A DNA stretch of 31,448 nt. Origin: Candidatus Atribacteria bacterium. GTDB taxonomy: Bacteria; Atribacterota; Phoenicimicrobiia; Phoenicimicrobiales; Stramentimicrobiaceae. The notes below the pieces were generated by a model. The model had not been told where the DNA came from. It saw nothing but the letters and a program-made list of their open reading frames with translations, and did no database searches. Positions 7,417 to 16,596 of the stretch are shown piece by piece (position 1 is the first letter of the stretch; each line of letters starts with the position of its first letter). A program made the position numbers and the translations under genes. Where the stretch lies: NCBI GenBank assembly GCA_016934875.1, contig JAFGSC010000252.1, forward strand, positions 1 through 31,448, written 5' to 3'.

Positions 7417-8751
7417 CTATAAAATGATCTTATTGTCCCTAATTAAAAATCTGCGTTTTCCGGATTTTTCTAATGGAATAGATTCTACAATATCTACGAT
7501 AACCTTAGCTTCACTACCAATATAGTTCTTCCAATACAACTCAATTTCCGCCTTTAAACTTGAAGAAAAATTATCTTCAACCATTATCAAAATCCTAAAG
7601 AAATCAATGGCTTCCTGCCGTACTTGAAACTGCTTGATGCTATCTAAGTATTCAAAGTATCCCGTGAAGTTATGTACAATAAGATATTTTCCTGAAGGAG
7701 CTTTAAGAATATCTGAATCTCTCCCGGAAATCTTCCCCACAACATCCAACTCTCTACCACATCCACAAACTACATCTTCCGTTTGTATGAAATCTTGAGT
7801 ATCATACCTAATAAAAGGCATTGCGTAGTTATGGAGATTTGTAGTTATTAGGCGACCGTATTTGGCTTTGGTATCGTTAAGGTTCAAAACTTCGGTTATG
7901 GCATATTCCATACTTATATGATACATCGAAGAATGGTTACATTGGAATAAATTTGGAGCCCCTTCACATGAGTATGCATCAGCAATTTTTGTTCCAAATG
8001 CAGTTTCGATTTGCTTCCTATTTTCTGGAAATAGTATATTACCTGATGTATTAATTAATTTTGGCGCTGGCATGGAAATATTATTTCGAATAATATAATC
8101 CGCCATAAACTTCAATGGGTCAGGATATCCATAGATAAGTTTTGGTTTTGTTTCAATAATTTTATCAATTGTACTTTGAATATTTTCAGAAGTAAGGTGC
8201 TTGCTAAAAACATAGGTTGTGCGGTTTAAAAAATCCTGAACTCTTTTTTCTAAGGTATTTCGTTCATTTTGACTAATCTTGATATTCTTATCGCCTAACC
8301 TAAACCCATGCCAGTATAGACCACGTAGGTTAGTCGCCATTTGGAAACCATATGCCTTCTTATCTAGAAAGTAACAGAGTGGCTCCCCCGTTGAACCACT
8401 TGAGCAAATCTGCATCGTATCCTTTTTTTCAATATTTTTGGCTAAAAGACTATCTCGATTCTTTTTAATCTCAGATTTTGTTAAAATTGGTAATTTGATT
8501 AAGTCCTTGACTGTTTGAAAATCTGAAGGGGTAAGCTTTAACCTTTTAAACAAATTTGTATAATATGGAACATTTTCATAAGAATGGAGGATAAGCGCAC
8601 GAAGCCTCTTGTTTTGATATTCTATAATTTTTTCACGTGACCACCACTGTGAGTCCATTAAAAAATCCAAGTTACCTTTAATGTTTCGCTTAAGCAATAC
8701 ATCACTTAGAGGCAAAATCACATTTTCCGCAAATAAATTATACAGACTCAT
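7417..8751 (-). CDS. CapK/PaaK-like adenylate-forming enzyme
   Basis: 444 residues related to phenylacetate-CoA ligase and to CapK proteins of capsule loci. The phosphate-binding loop CSSGSTGEPLCYF is clear, followed by GYPDPLKFMADY and a C-terminal RYDTQDF segment with a nearby CGCGRELD. Such proteins activate a carboxylate as an acyl-AMP. In polysaccharide loci the substrate is usually unknown and may be an amino or organic acid to be attached to a sugar. It overlaps the upstream SDR gene by 14 bp and precedes hisH by 3 bp, so it is translated as part of the modification block. Specific substrate not assigned. Confidence 0.8.
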   Translation of the reverse strand: MSLYNLFAENVILPLSDVLLKRNIKGNLDFLMDSQWWSREKIIEYQNKRLRALILHSYENVPYYTNLFKRLKLTPSDFQTVKDLIKLPILTKSEIKKNRDSLLAKNIEKKDTMQICSSGSTGEPLCYFLDKKAYGFQMATNLRGLYWHGFRLGDKNIKISQNERNTLEKRVQDFLNRTTYVFSKHLTSENIQSTIDKIIETKPKLIYGYPDPLKFMADYIIRNNISMPAPKLINTSGNILFPENRKQIETAFGTKIADAYSCEGAPNLFQCNHSSMYHISMEYAITEVLNLNDTKAKYGRLITTNLHNYAMPFIRYDTQDFIQTEDVVCGCGRELDVVGKISGRDSDILKAPSGKYLIVHNFTGYFEYLDSIKQFQVRQEAIDFFRILIMVEDNFSSSLKAEIELYWKNYIGSEAKVIVDIVESIPLEKSGKRRFLIRDNKIIL

Positions 8752-9601
8752 TTTCTATTGTTTTTAAATAAATGATTCTCAAAGCATCCTCAATTGTATA
8801 TTTTGGAGACCATCCTAATTGCTTTTCCGCCTTGGAAATATCTGCTTTTGTTTCTAATATTTCTCCTTGCCTATATTGATTAGTGTATTCAATTGCAACT
8901 TCAAAATCATAGAACTTTGATATAATTTCAGCAAGATTCGCAACAGATATACTTGCACCACTTCCCATATTAAATATTTCAATTGAAGGGAATTCTTTAA
9001 CTGTTAAAGTTAAGAGTCCATCTATAAAATCATCAATATATAATAGATCTCTTTTTGGCCGAGCATCCATTAATGTTACTAGTCCATTAGAGGCTTGATT
9101 GAAAATACTTGGGATTAAAAAAGATTTATTTTGACCATATCCAAAAACATTAAATGGCCGAATTATTACAATTTTCACATCAAAATCTCTATTAAAACTG
9201 CGACAAAGATCTTCCCCAATTATTTTTGATTGAGCATATGGATTATGGGCAGATATGGCATGCTGTTCATTAACCGGTATTGTAATTGGAGCACCATATA
9301 CATAAGAAGAAATGTATACCATTTTTGCCTTGTATTTTCTACAAGCTTCTAACGCATTTAAGGTGCCCAAAAAATTTGTTTTAAAAAACCTATGAGGATA
9401 GTTAAAAGAGTCCGGCACAAACGTAATGGCAGCTAAATGATACAAAATATCAAATTCCTCAATCTCATTTACCCATTTCTCATCTGCAATATCCACACCT
9501 AATGCAATATCCAATTTCAAGACAATGTGGTCCGCAGCAATTAAAGCTGCACATAAGTGTTTCCCAATAAACCCTTCGCTTCCCGTGACTAAAATTTTCA
9601 T
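8738..9601 (-). CDS. NAD-dependent sugar epimerase/dehydratase (extended SDR)
   Basis: 287 residues. NAD-binding GSEGFIG (7-13), catalytic YAQSK (Y122, K126) with SSYVYG just before, and RDLLYIDD in the C-terminal half are hallmarks of nucleotide-sugar epimerases and dehydratases of the extended SDR family. It lies directly against the GT4 gene (TAA immediately followed by ATG) and overlaps the CapK-like gene by 14 bp. The reaction (4-epimerisation, 4-keto reduction or another) cannot be read from the sequence. Confidence 0.82.
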   Translation of the reverse strand: MKILVTGSEGFIGKHLCAALIAADHIVLKLDIALGVDIADEKWVNEIEEFDILYHLAAITFVPDSFNYPHRFFKTNFLGTLNALEACRKYKAKMVYISSYVYGAPITIPVNEQHAISAHNPYAQSKIIGEDLCRSFNRDFDVKIVIIRPFNVFGYGQNKSFLIPSIFNQASNGLVTLMDARPKRDLLYIDDFIDGLLTLTVKEFPSIEIFNMGSGASISVANLAEIISKFYDFEVAIEYTNQYRQGEILETKADISKAEKQLGWSPKYTIEDALRIIYLKTIENESV

Positions 9602-10669
9602 TTATTTTTTGATTTTAGATATAATTGTTTCCCAAAGCTTTGTGGATGCTTCATAGGAAAACTTTTCAGTGACATCCCTCCTAGCATTTACACTAAACTT
9701 AGTATATAGTTCCTTATCTTTCAGTAATTTAATTGATTTATCAACATAGTCGTTAATATTAGTATAATCTTCTATAAGAAAACCATTCGATCCATGCTTA
9801 ACTAAATCTTCCATATCTCCTACATTAGAAGTAACACATGGGATTCCACAGGACATGCTTTCTATCACAGTTCTTGGGAAACCTTCCGTTTCAGAACAGG
9901 CTAGAAACACCCTTCCTTGATTAAAAAAAAGCGGCAATTGCTTCTCATCTACAAAACCCAACATGCTGATAATATTTTGTAAATTTTTCTGATGAATAGT
10001 CCTTAAGATTAATTCTGCCTCAGGTCCACTTCCTCCAATAGCAACTTTTAAATTGGGGAAATATTGAACGAGCTCTTCTATTACCGATATGAATATTAAG
10101 AGATTCTTCTCCGGGCTTAACCTACTCAAAGTTATAATATCATATACTCTTTTTGTATCTGCACATGGCTTAAACACATCTATATCTATTGAATTTGGAA
10201 GAATGAACAATTTATTTTCCGGAATACTTATCTCCTTAAAATATTGCATCGATTTCGAGCCAGTTGTAGTAACAAATGTAGCTCTCCGAGCAATGAAGTG
10301 CATTGCTGATTTCCTTATCCCTTTTCGTAATTTAGAATACGCAGGGTTGCTAATAATACAAACAACACTAGGTTTACGATATATCCAACCTAGAATTAGT
10401 GCTAATAAGCCATGTGGTATTTCGTATATACCTATAAATAAAATGATATTTCTATTATAATTAAACACCATTTGCAATAACCTATAAGGTATCTTAAACC
10501 ATGTTTTTATTAATGTTTTTGGTATAATAATATATTTTGCTTTACTGGCAGGATATCCTTGCTCATCCCTGAATACCAATACGGCATCAACGCTTGATAT
10601 ATCTACTAATGGTTTTACAAAATACAGACAATCCTCTTTATTTCCTCTTAATGTAAGTGTTATTTGCAT
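9602..10669 (-). CDS. GT4-family glycosyltransferase
   Basis: 355 residues with the C-terminal glycosyltransferase group 1 domain: ITLSRLSPEKNL (179-190), GGSGPEAEL, and the EX7E signature E262-E270 in ETEGFPRTVIE, then CGIPCV. Such enzymes are cytoplasmic, retaining, and use a nucleotide sugar to extend the lipid-linked repeat unit. The start overlaps the wzy 3' end by 32 bp. An N-terminal segment around 68-100 is hydrophobic and may touch the membrane. Donor and acceptor unknown. Confidence 0.88.
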   Translation of the reverse strand: MQITLTLRGNKEDCLYFVKPLVDISSVDAVLVFRDEQGYPASKAKYIIIPKTLIKTWFKIPYRLLQMVFNYNRNIILFIGIYEIPHGLLALILGWIYRKPSVVCIISNPAYSKLRKGIRKSAMHFIARRATFVTTTGSKSMQYFKEISIPENKLFILPNSIDIDVFKPCADTKRVYDIITLSRLSPEKNLLIFISVIEELVQYFPNLKVAIGGSGPEAELILRTIHQKNLQNIISMLGFVDEKQLPLFFNQGRVFLACSETEGFPRTVIESMSCGIPCVTSNVGDMEDLVKHGSNGFLIEDYTNINDYVDKSIKLLKDKELYTKFSVNARRDVTEKFSYEASTKLWETIISKIKK

Positions 10670-11915
10670 ATTGTGGATTAGTTGATTTATTCTTTTGATT
10701 AATTAATGACAATAATGCTCCTAGATATAAAAAGCCAATGGTTCTAAATGTGAGAACATAAAATTGTCCGGAAACGGAAATTAAAAATTGAACAAAGAAG
10801 ATCACTACAAAAGCTGAATTGAATATTTTGAATGACTCGAAGCCTCTCCTTTTCCTTGCGTTTCTGTATACTATCCACATTTTATAAAAAATAAGCAAAT
10901 ATAAAAACAAACCAATTATACCCGCTCCATGAAGCAAGGCATTATAATCAACATGGATGCCTCTTTTTCTACCTTCACCCCAATGACCAACGGAATTGTA
11001 TATTTCTTTTCCGAAAAAAGATGCGATTGGATCCTTAAATGAAAAAACGCTTTCAAAGACAATTTTTGTTTCAAAAAATCTGTCTTCAGTTTCGTAACTC
11101 TCGACTTCATATCGACCTTCTCGTATACCAAATTGATTTTTCAATATAACATAATAAAACGGAGAAGTAAAAATCATTATAAGGCCAATAAACACAATGA
11201 ATTTTAAATACCTATTTCTAAACTCATAAGAATGTATAAAATAAATAAAGTACCCAAACATTACTGCCATTATGGGCATCCTGCTTAAATTGAAAAGCAA
11301 TAAAAAAACGGAAACTAAAACGAGCCATAGGGCATTCATCTTAGATATTGTTTTAGTATATATAAATATCGGAACTAAAAGTAATCCATAACTAAAAACG
11401 GTAAAAGTTGCACCTCCCAATGGCCCGGTATCCATTAACTGATCTTCTCCGTATTGTTTTTCTCCAACGCCTATAAAATTAAAATAAAACGTTGTGATAG
11501 CATAAATAATTAAAACAATTATTAGGGAAATATTTAATCTTTGGGAGTCTCTACTCGTCTTTACGACGTTATATGCCACCGTAAAATAGAGGATTGGAAC
11601 TGTTATCTTTCCCCAAAACCTCAAAGAATTAAATGGATCTGAGGAAAATAAGACCAAAACCAATGTATAAACTGAAAACAGCAGAATAGAAACCAGAACC
11701 TTTTGGCGTCCTTTACTATTAAAAATAATATAAACCGCAAATGCTAATAAAAAAGCCCCCCTTATAATTGCAAGAAGACCTCCTTTATCAGTAAAAAAAG
11801 AAAGACTATCCAATATAGCATTGTATGGTAGAATAAAATACAATGCCTCCTTCTTTTTTATTATCACTAATAAAAAAGCAATTATTGTCAATAAAATTGA
11901 TAAATTTAGAATCAT
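10638..11915 (-). CDS. wzy: O-antigen/capsule polymerase (Wzy-like) membrane protein
   Basis: 425 residues, almost entirely hydrophobic with about ten or more predicted membrane segments. A large loop (about residues 255-320) ends in HVDYNALLHGAGIIGLFLYL (H321 onward), the conserved motif of the O-antigen ligase/polymerase (Wzy_C) superfamily. In a locus that also has a flippase and several transferases, the best reading is the polymerase that joins repeat units in the periplasm; a ligase (WaaL) is the alternative, since the two are hard to tell apart by sequence. Starts 4 bp after the preceding transferase gene. Confidence 0.78.
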   Translation of the reverse strand: MILNLSILLTIIAFLLVIIKKKEALYFILPYNAILDSLSFFTDKGGLLAIIRGAFLLAFAVYIIFNSKGRQKVLVSILLFSVYTLVLVLFSSDPFNSLRFWGKITVPILYFTVAYNVVKTSRDSQRLNISLIIVLIIYAITTFYFNFIGVGEKQYGEDQLMDTGPLGGATFTVFSYGLLLVPIFIYTKTISKMNALWLVLVSVFLLLFNLSRMPIMAVMFGYFIYFIHSYEFRNRYLKFIVFIGLIMIFTSPFYYVILKNQFGIREGRYEVESYETEDRFFETKIVFESVFSFKDPIASFFGKEIYNSVGHWGEGRKRGIHVDYNALLHGAGIIGLFLYLLIFYKMWIVYRNARKRRGFESFKIFNSAFVVIFFVQFLISVSGQFYVLTFRTIGFLYLGALLSLINQKNKSTNPQYANNTYIKRK

Positions 11916-11919
11916 TTAA

Positions 11920-12954
11920 TTAATTGTTTTTTATCATTAAACGTAATTGTTCATTACTATTAATACGTTTAATATATGGAAATAAATGATCGGGGATATT
12001 AAGATTATCAAATAAAAGGGGATAGGCCCAAAAGTATGCGTTTGTATCTACATAAAACAACAGCGAGGCAGAATACCAACTAAATACAATTGATCTTTTA
12101 GTTTTAAGAAGGATTAGCTCGGAAGGGATGCCCCCGTCTAATAGTTTTACTCCTTTTAGTTTTACCAGAGCTTCTGCCGTATCCATTTTTTCACGAGGGT
12201 GCAATTTTAAATAAAATTTCTTGTTTTGACTTTCAGCTAATTGAGCAACTTGCTTAAGTATAATTAATTCTTTTTCCCTAATTTTCGCAGTAAAAAACCC
12301 TTGCGAAAAAAATATAATAGAATTTTCAATTTGATCGATATTCGAATTCTCAATATTCAAATATGTTTCCACCTTTTTTAATTGATCAGAGTTTACAGAA
12401 ATATCTAATTTATGAACCTTGTTCCTGCCTTTTTCCGGCGACAATAAATAAATTTTATCAACATTGGGATTACTTCCCCATTCTTTAAATTTTTGAATGC
12501 AATTATACCCTAATATATATTTAAAAAGATAGTACTTTATTTCTCTGTTTATTTTTTTTCGGAGGCTTATGTTTTTATAAGTTTTTATATAGGCATTTAA
12601 TCCCTCTTGTATTAACCTGATTTCACTACCCTCTTTTTTTAGCCTATTAATGAAATAGGTATTTATAAATTCATTGTCAACAAAACAATATACAACGTCT
12701 ATATTTTTTAAGTTTTCTTGGTAAAACTTTTTTATATTAAATCGCTTACCAAATAAATAGGGGCTACCAAATTCATTCGGAATAATTACTGTTTTAAATG
12801 GAATATTATACGATTTTACAAACCTATTTCCTTGCTTTACAAATAAGAATACATATTCTTTTTCTGGCTTGCTATCTTTTAAAACAACGATTAGTGCATT
12901 CAACAAATGATACTCAGTATTAATAATAAAGAGTGTGCTATTCATGTTTTTCAT
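11920..12954 (-). CDS. Sialyltransferase-like glycosyltransferase (GT52/polysialyltransferase superfamily)
   Basis: 344 residues from ATG 12954; ATG 12945 (341 residues, giving an 8-bp ATGAATAG overlap with wzx) is equally likely. Three short motifs shared by bacterial sialyltransferases are present: an acidic-Gly motif in LIQEGLNAY (E117-G118), an HP motif in LKLHPREK (H252-P253), and a serine motif in VFSWYSASLLF. The N-terminus LFIINTEYHLLNAL is also typical of these GT-B enzymes. With a CMP-nonulosonate pathway in the same cluster, it is the natural candidate for transferring that sugar. The assignment rests on weak motifs and context. Confidence 0.65.
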   Translation of the reverse strand: MKNMNSTLFIINTEYHLLNALIVVLKDSKPEKEYVFLFVKQGNRFVKSYNIPFKTVIIPNEFGSPYLFGKRFNIKKFYQENLKNIDVVYCFVDNEFINTYFINRLKKEGSEIRLIQEGLNAYIKTYKNISLRKKINREIKYYLFKYILGYNCIQKFKEWGSNPNVDKIYLLSPEKGRNKVHKLDISVNSDQLKKVETYLNIENSNIDQIENSIIFFSQGFFTAKIREKELIILKQVAQLAESQNKKFYLKLHPREKMDTAEALVKLKGVKLLDGGIPSELILLKTKRSIVFSWYSASLLFYVDTNAYFWAYPLLFDNLNIPDHLFPYIKRINSNEQLRLMIKNN

Positions 12955-14197
12955 AAATTATTAAATTATAATAGCACGCATAAAGAGCAACTATGAAATA
13001 AAGAAGGTCGGCAATTACCAAACCAAGGGCAATACCAGTAAGAGGATCTAGTAACTGAGTAAATAAATACATTAAGCTTACATATAAAACAAACTTTATT
13101 GCTGTTAATAATGCTAGGGTTTTATATGCTTTCAACGAATTGATAACATTTATACCTATTAAAGACCCTGATATTATTCCAGATATAATAGATAATTGGG
13201 CTGCTCTTATCCCTTCAATATATTTAGGAAACATAAATTCAACAAAAGGAGGAAGGACATACCATCCAATTATACCAAAAGGGATTAAAGCAATTATTAA
13301 AATGAAAGCTGATTTCCACACCCATTTCCATATTTTTTTTTTGTCCCCAGTTTTCCCAAGCTCATATGTCATTTTCGGGTAAAGATATTGCCCCAATGAG
13401 CTTGGTAGCATTTTCATAACATTTAATATAGCCAAGGAAGGCATATATAAACCCACCAATAAAGGGCCCGATAATGAAACAAGAATTACCCTGTTGAGCG
13501 ATTGAATAACATTATTCAAATAACCCAACGAATACATCTTGAATCCAGTCTTAATTAATAATTTAAAATTAGTTATTTCAAATGAAATTGCCTCTTTAAT
13601 AGGTCTAACATAGAACAATAAAATTGTCAGAAATATTGTCAATAATAAATATCGAAATACAAAACCCGTATATTGATATTTATAAACAAGTATTATACTA
13701 GCGATAATAACAATGCTTTGAACAAAATAAACTTTTGATAGTTTATTAAATGATTTATTAGAACGAAATGTTACTATAAGATAGTTTTGATAAAAATTGA
13801 TTGCAGAACTAACTCCAACAACGAAAATTGTGATTATCAGATTCCTATCCGACCCTATAATGATGAAATATGTTAATGTAATCATTGTTAGTAAAAATAC
13901 CGCCCCCATACATATGAGAGAGAAATAACTAGCAGTGCCCGCTAAGGAAAGCGCTTTTTCTTTTTCATTTTTGCCTAAATAAAATGGCAACTCTCTCCCA
14001 AGTCCACTTAATGTGCCTAGCTGCAAAAAAAAAGAATACGCTTGAAAAAGAATTACTGTGCCCCAAAATCCCATTAATTCGGGTGATATCCATCTAATAA
14101 CAACTAAACTGGATAACAATGACGCAAAACTATAAAACATAGTACTAATTGAAAATAGTACTACTGTTTTATTTTTAGCCATGCTAATATTTAACAT
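12938..14197 (-). CDS. wzx: Polysaccharide flippase (Wzx/MATE-like)
   Basis: 419 residues (M6 at 14182 is an alternative start) with about twelve hydrophobic segments and the N-terminal pattern VVIRWISPELMGFWGTV seen in polysaccharide transport proteins. It should move the undecaprenyl-linked repeat unit across the inner membrane. A run of ten A's in the coding strand (13333-13342) lies within the KKKIW codons near residue 288 and could slip. About 165 bp without a gene separate it from the upstream GT2 gene, the largest gap in the - strand cluster, so an internal promoter is possible, though I see no clear one. Confidence 0.85.
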   Translation of the reverse strand: MLNISMAKNKTVVLFSISTMFYSFASLLSSLVVIRWISPELMGFWGTVILFQAYSFFLQLGTLSGLGRELPFYLGKNEKEKALSLAGTASYFSLICMGAVFLLTMITLTYFIIIGSDRNLIITIFVVGVSSAINFYQNYLIVTFRSNKSFNKLSKVYFVQSIVIIASIILVYKYQYTGFVFRYLLLTIFLTILLFYVRPIKEAISFEITNFKLLIKTGFKMYSLGYLNNVIQSLNRVILVSLSGPLLVGLYMPSLAILNVMKMLPSSLGQYLYPKMTYELGKTGDKKKIWKWVWKSAFILIIALIPFGIIGWYVLPPFVEFMFPKYIEGIRAAQLSIISGIISGSLIGINVINSLKAYKTLALLTAIKFVLYVSLMYLFTQLLDPLTGIALGLVIADLLYFIVALYACYYNLIIYEKHE

Positions 14198-14363
14198 CCT
14201 AATTATATACTTTTTGTAAAAAAAATTATAGCTCGCAGACTTTGTGTTCCCCTATCAGAATCAGAGGTTCTTGTATTCAAAATATTGATATTTAAACAAC
14301 TAAACTCCTTATCCACAATTAATTTAAGTAATATTAATACTGGTAATAATTATTTTAGTGTAT

Positions 14364-15335
14364 TTAGACATAGCTTTTTAATATAGTCATTATGTTCTTT
14401 AATTCGCCTTCAGAGGATAATTCTACTTTTTTTAAATTTGAATACATATTTTCGATTTTTAAATCTGGTTGTCGCCTTGAATAATAGTTTTTAAAATGCA
14501 ACAGCAACTCTTTGGGAATTAGTTTTTTTAAAAGAATCTTCAAATAAAGCCCTGTTTTTCTATTTCTATAACATTTCAAATAACTGCTTAATACTAAATC
14601 TGCATAACCAACATAGGTTATTTCATCAATATGCGTTTTAAATAATTTAAAATCACTTTTTATATTTTTGTCTTTAATATTATTTGGAATACTTAAATGT
14701 CTATCACCCCAATGTTCCATTGTTGTCAATTCTCTTACCCCCCATATTTCGTTTAAAAATCTCACACCTCCGGTATCACAAACAATAGCCCCTATTGTTA
14801 GTTCAATAAAATTATCATTACTAAAACCACTTTCTTTTATGATAGTAAATGATTTTTTTAAAATATCCTTATCATATAACGCCCATAAAATTTGATAATA
14901 ATTTTCAAAAAAAAGTTTTGCGTTTGTTTTACTATTGTAATTTAAACTTTGTGGCAATTTTTGATAAACATTGTAGAACGATCCATTAAATTTATCATAA
15001 AAAGCAATGTATTCACCAAGAATAGTTCTGTACTCCCTATTCTTTTCTAAGAATAGAACCCCAACATATAAAGATTCGATTAAAATAAAATCATCATCAG
15101 CACAAAGCGCAACAAAATCGGTAGCCGTTTTATTTAATGTAATTAGAATTTTTTCTGCAAATTTTTTACTTGGCAAATGTAAGTATTCCATATTCGGGGC
15201 TAAGTAATCATCATAAACCTTTTCTGAAGAATCACAATATATGACCTTAGCATCTATGTTTTTAAAATACTCAATTGATCTTTTTAAGTATTTATGACGA
15301 TTATGTGTAGGAATTATCAATGTGAAATTATACAT
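14364..15335 (-). CDS. GT2-like glycosyltransferase (TIGR00180 type)
   Basis: 323 residues from ATG 15335; a GTG two codons earlier (15341) is less likely. The N-terminus FTLIIPTHNRHKYLKRSIEY and ADDDF (about 79-83), the metal- and nucleotide-binding DXD region, mark a GT-A enzyme; the overall layout resembles the TIGR00180 family found in polysaccharide loci. The chosen start gives an 8-bp ATGTATAA overlap with the stop of the FAD oxidoreductase gene, a coupling geometry seen elsewhere in this locus. Donor and acceptor unknown. Confidence 0.78.
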   Translation of the reverse strand: MYNFTLIIPTHNRHKYLKRSIEYFKNIDAKVIYCDSSEKVYDDYLAPNMEYLHLPSKKFAEKILITLNKTATDFVALCADDDFILIESLYVGVLFLEKNREYRTILGEYIAFYDKFNGSFYNVYQKLPQSLNYNSKTNAKLFFENYYQILWALYDKDILKKSFTIIKESGFSNDNFIELTIGAIVCDTGGVRFLNEIWGVRELTTMEHWGDRHLSIPNNIKDKNIKSDFKLFKTHIDEITYVGYADLVLSSYLKCYRNRKTGLYLKILLKKLIPKELLLHFKNYYSRRQPDLKIENMYSNLKKVELSSEGELKNIMTILKSYV

Positions 15336-16596
15336 ACCCACTTATTTTTTTTCCGCTTAATAGACTCTGATCACTCCATAAATAATCCCATTCGCCAAAG
15401 CGTCCAATATATTTTATCCCCATTTTATCAAGATAATTATGAATTAAACCTACATTCTCTTTTCTGTTAAAATCAAAAACCACATTAGCGTATTTCACTT
15501 CCCTGTAATCAGAAACTTCAATATCATTGGATGTAAACAAACCCATTTTAGCTCCCTTCTCAACAACATGTTCTATAAGTGCCCCTCCTTTTAGTTTGGC
15601 TTCTTTTCTTTTGGAAAAATACGTTTCAAATTGCAATGAACTTTTTCCTTCAGGTGCATTATTGCGTGATTTCAGGGAAGGCGAATAGGCTCTTGCTGGT
15701 AAAATATCTTCATCATAAATATAAAACCAAATATTTTTCGGAATGTCTGGCCGGTTAAACCCTAAGGAAACTAATTGACCAGATGTACATAATAATTTAT
15801 CACTTGCTTCCAAGATGGAATTAGGAACGTTTTTTATGAGTTTAATTAATTCGGGAAGAGGTAAAGAAGATATTAATTGATCGTAATGAATAAAAGTATT
15901 ATCGGCAAAATCGATTCTTTTTGCTTTTAAATCAATTTGAACAGCTTCTTTATTGGTTTTAATATTTGTTTGGGAGGCCATTTTAGTTAAAAAACTTTTA
16001 TAACCTCCCTTTGTTGGATAACGCATTTCCTTAGCATAATAAAAATTTTCTTGTTGTTCTTCGAAAGCCCCTTTTAATAGTGCCTTCAAGGAAGGTAGGC
16101 TAAAGCGGTTTCCTAACCAATCTGTGGTCAATTCTTCTGCCGGAACTGTCCAATATTTATTAGTATATTTTCCTGGGAAGTTGGCAGTAAAGTTTTCACC
16201 AAATTGAAACAATAACCAATCTCTATAATTTAAAGGGTTTAATTGCTCCGGTTTGTTTATAAAGTCAAGAATTATCTTTGTTTTTTCTTCGGCTGAAAGA
16301 GGAGCTAAATTATTTTGTGCCGGATGTTTAAGCCAATGTCCTCTATAATAGTTGTTTGAAGCCGGATGATGTGAAATATATTCAGAGCTTTGTTTAAACA
16401 AGTCTTTGACATATTCGGAATCTGTAAATGAAAGATGAATAAAATAATCAAAACGAAATCCATTACCAATAGTAAAATTATCACAAAGACCTCCCCAACT
16501 TAACTTTTTTTCAAAAACTGTATTTTCAATGCACTTTAAACTTAAATGATATCCAGCAGAAATACCAGAAATACCCCCTCCCAATATTGCAATCAT
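15328..16596 (-). CDS. FAD-dependent oxidoreductase, UDP-galactopyranose-mutase/amine-oxidase-like
   Basis: 422 residues beginning with a Rossmann dinucleotide motif GGGISGISAG (6-15), followed by the VFEKKLSWGGLC segment typical of FAD proteins in the amine oxidase/protoporphyrinogen oxidase superfamily. Similar proteins occur in O-antigen loci and are often labelled UDP-galactopyranose mutase-like. Arginine pairs typical of true mutases cannot be confirmed by eye, so the reaction is unassigned. The start overlaps the SDR reductase gene by 4 bp (ATGA). Confidence 0.7.
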   Translation of the reverse strand: MIAILGGGISGISAGYHLSLKCIENTVFEKKLSWGGLCDNFTIGNGFRFDYFIHLSFTDSEYVKDLFKQSSEYISHHPASNNYYRGHWLKHPAQNNLAPLSAEEKTKIILDFINKPEQLNPLNYRDWLLFQFGENFTANFPGKYTNKYWTVPAEELTTDWLGNRFSLPSLKALLKGAFEEQQENFYYAKEMRYPTKGGYKSFLTKMASQTNIKTNKEAVQIDLKAKRIDFADNTFIHYDQLISSLPLPELIKLIKNVPNSILEASDKLLCTSGQLVSLGFNRPDIPKNIWFYIYDEDILPARAYSPSLKSRNNAPEGKSSLQFETYFSKRKEAKLKGGALIEHVVEKGAKMGLFTSNDIEVSDYREVKYANVVFDFNRKENVGLIHNYLDKMGIKYIGRFGEWDYLWSDQSLLSGKKISGYV

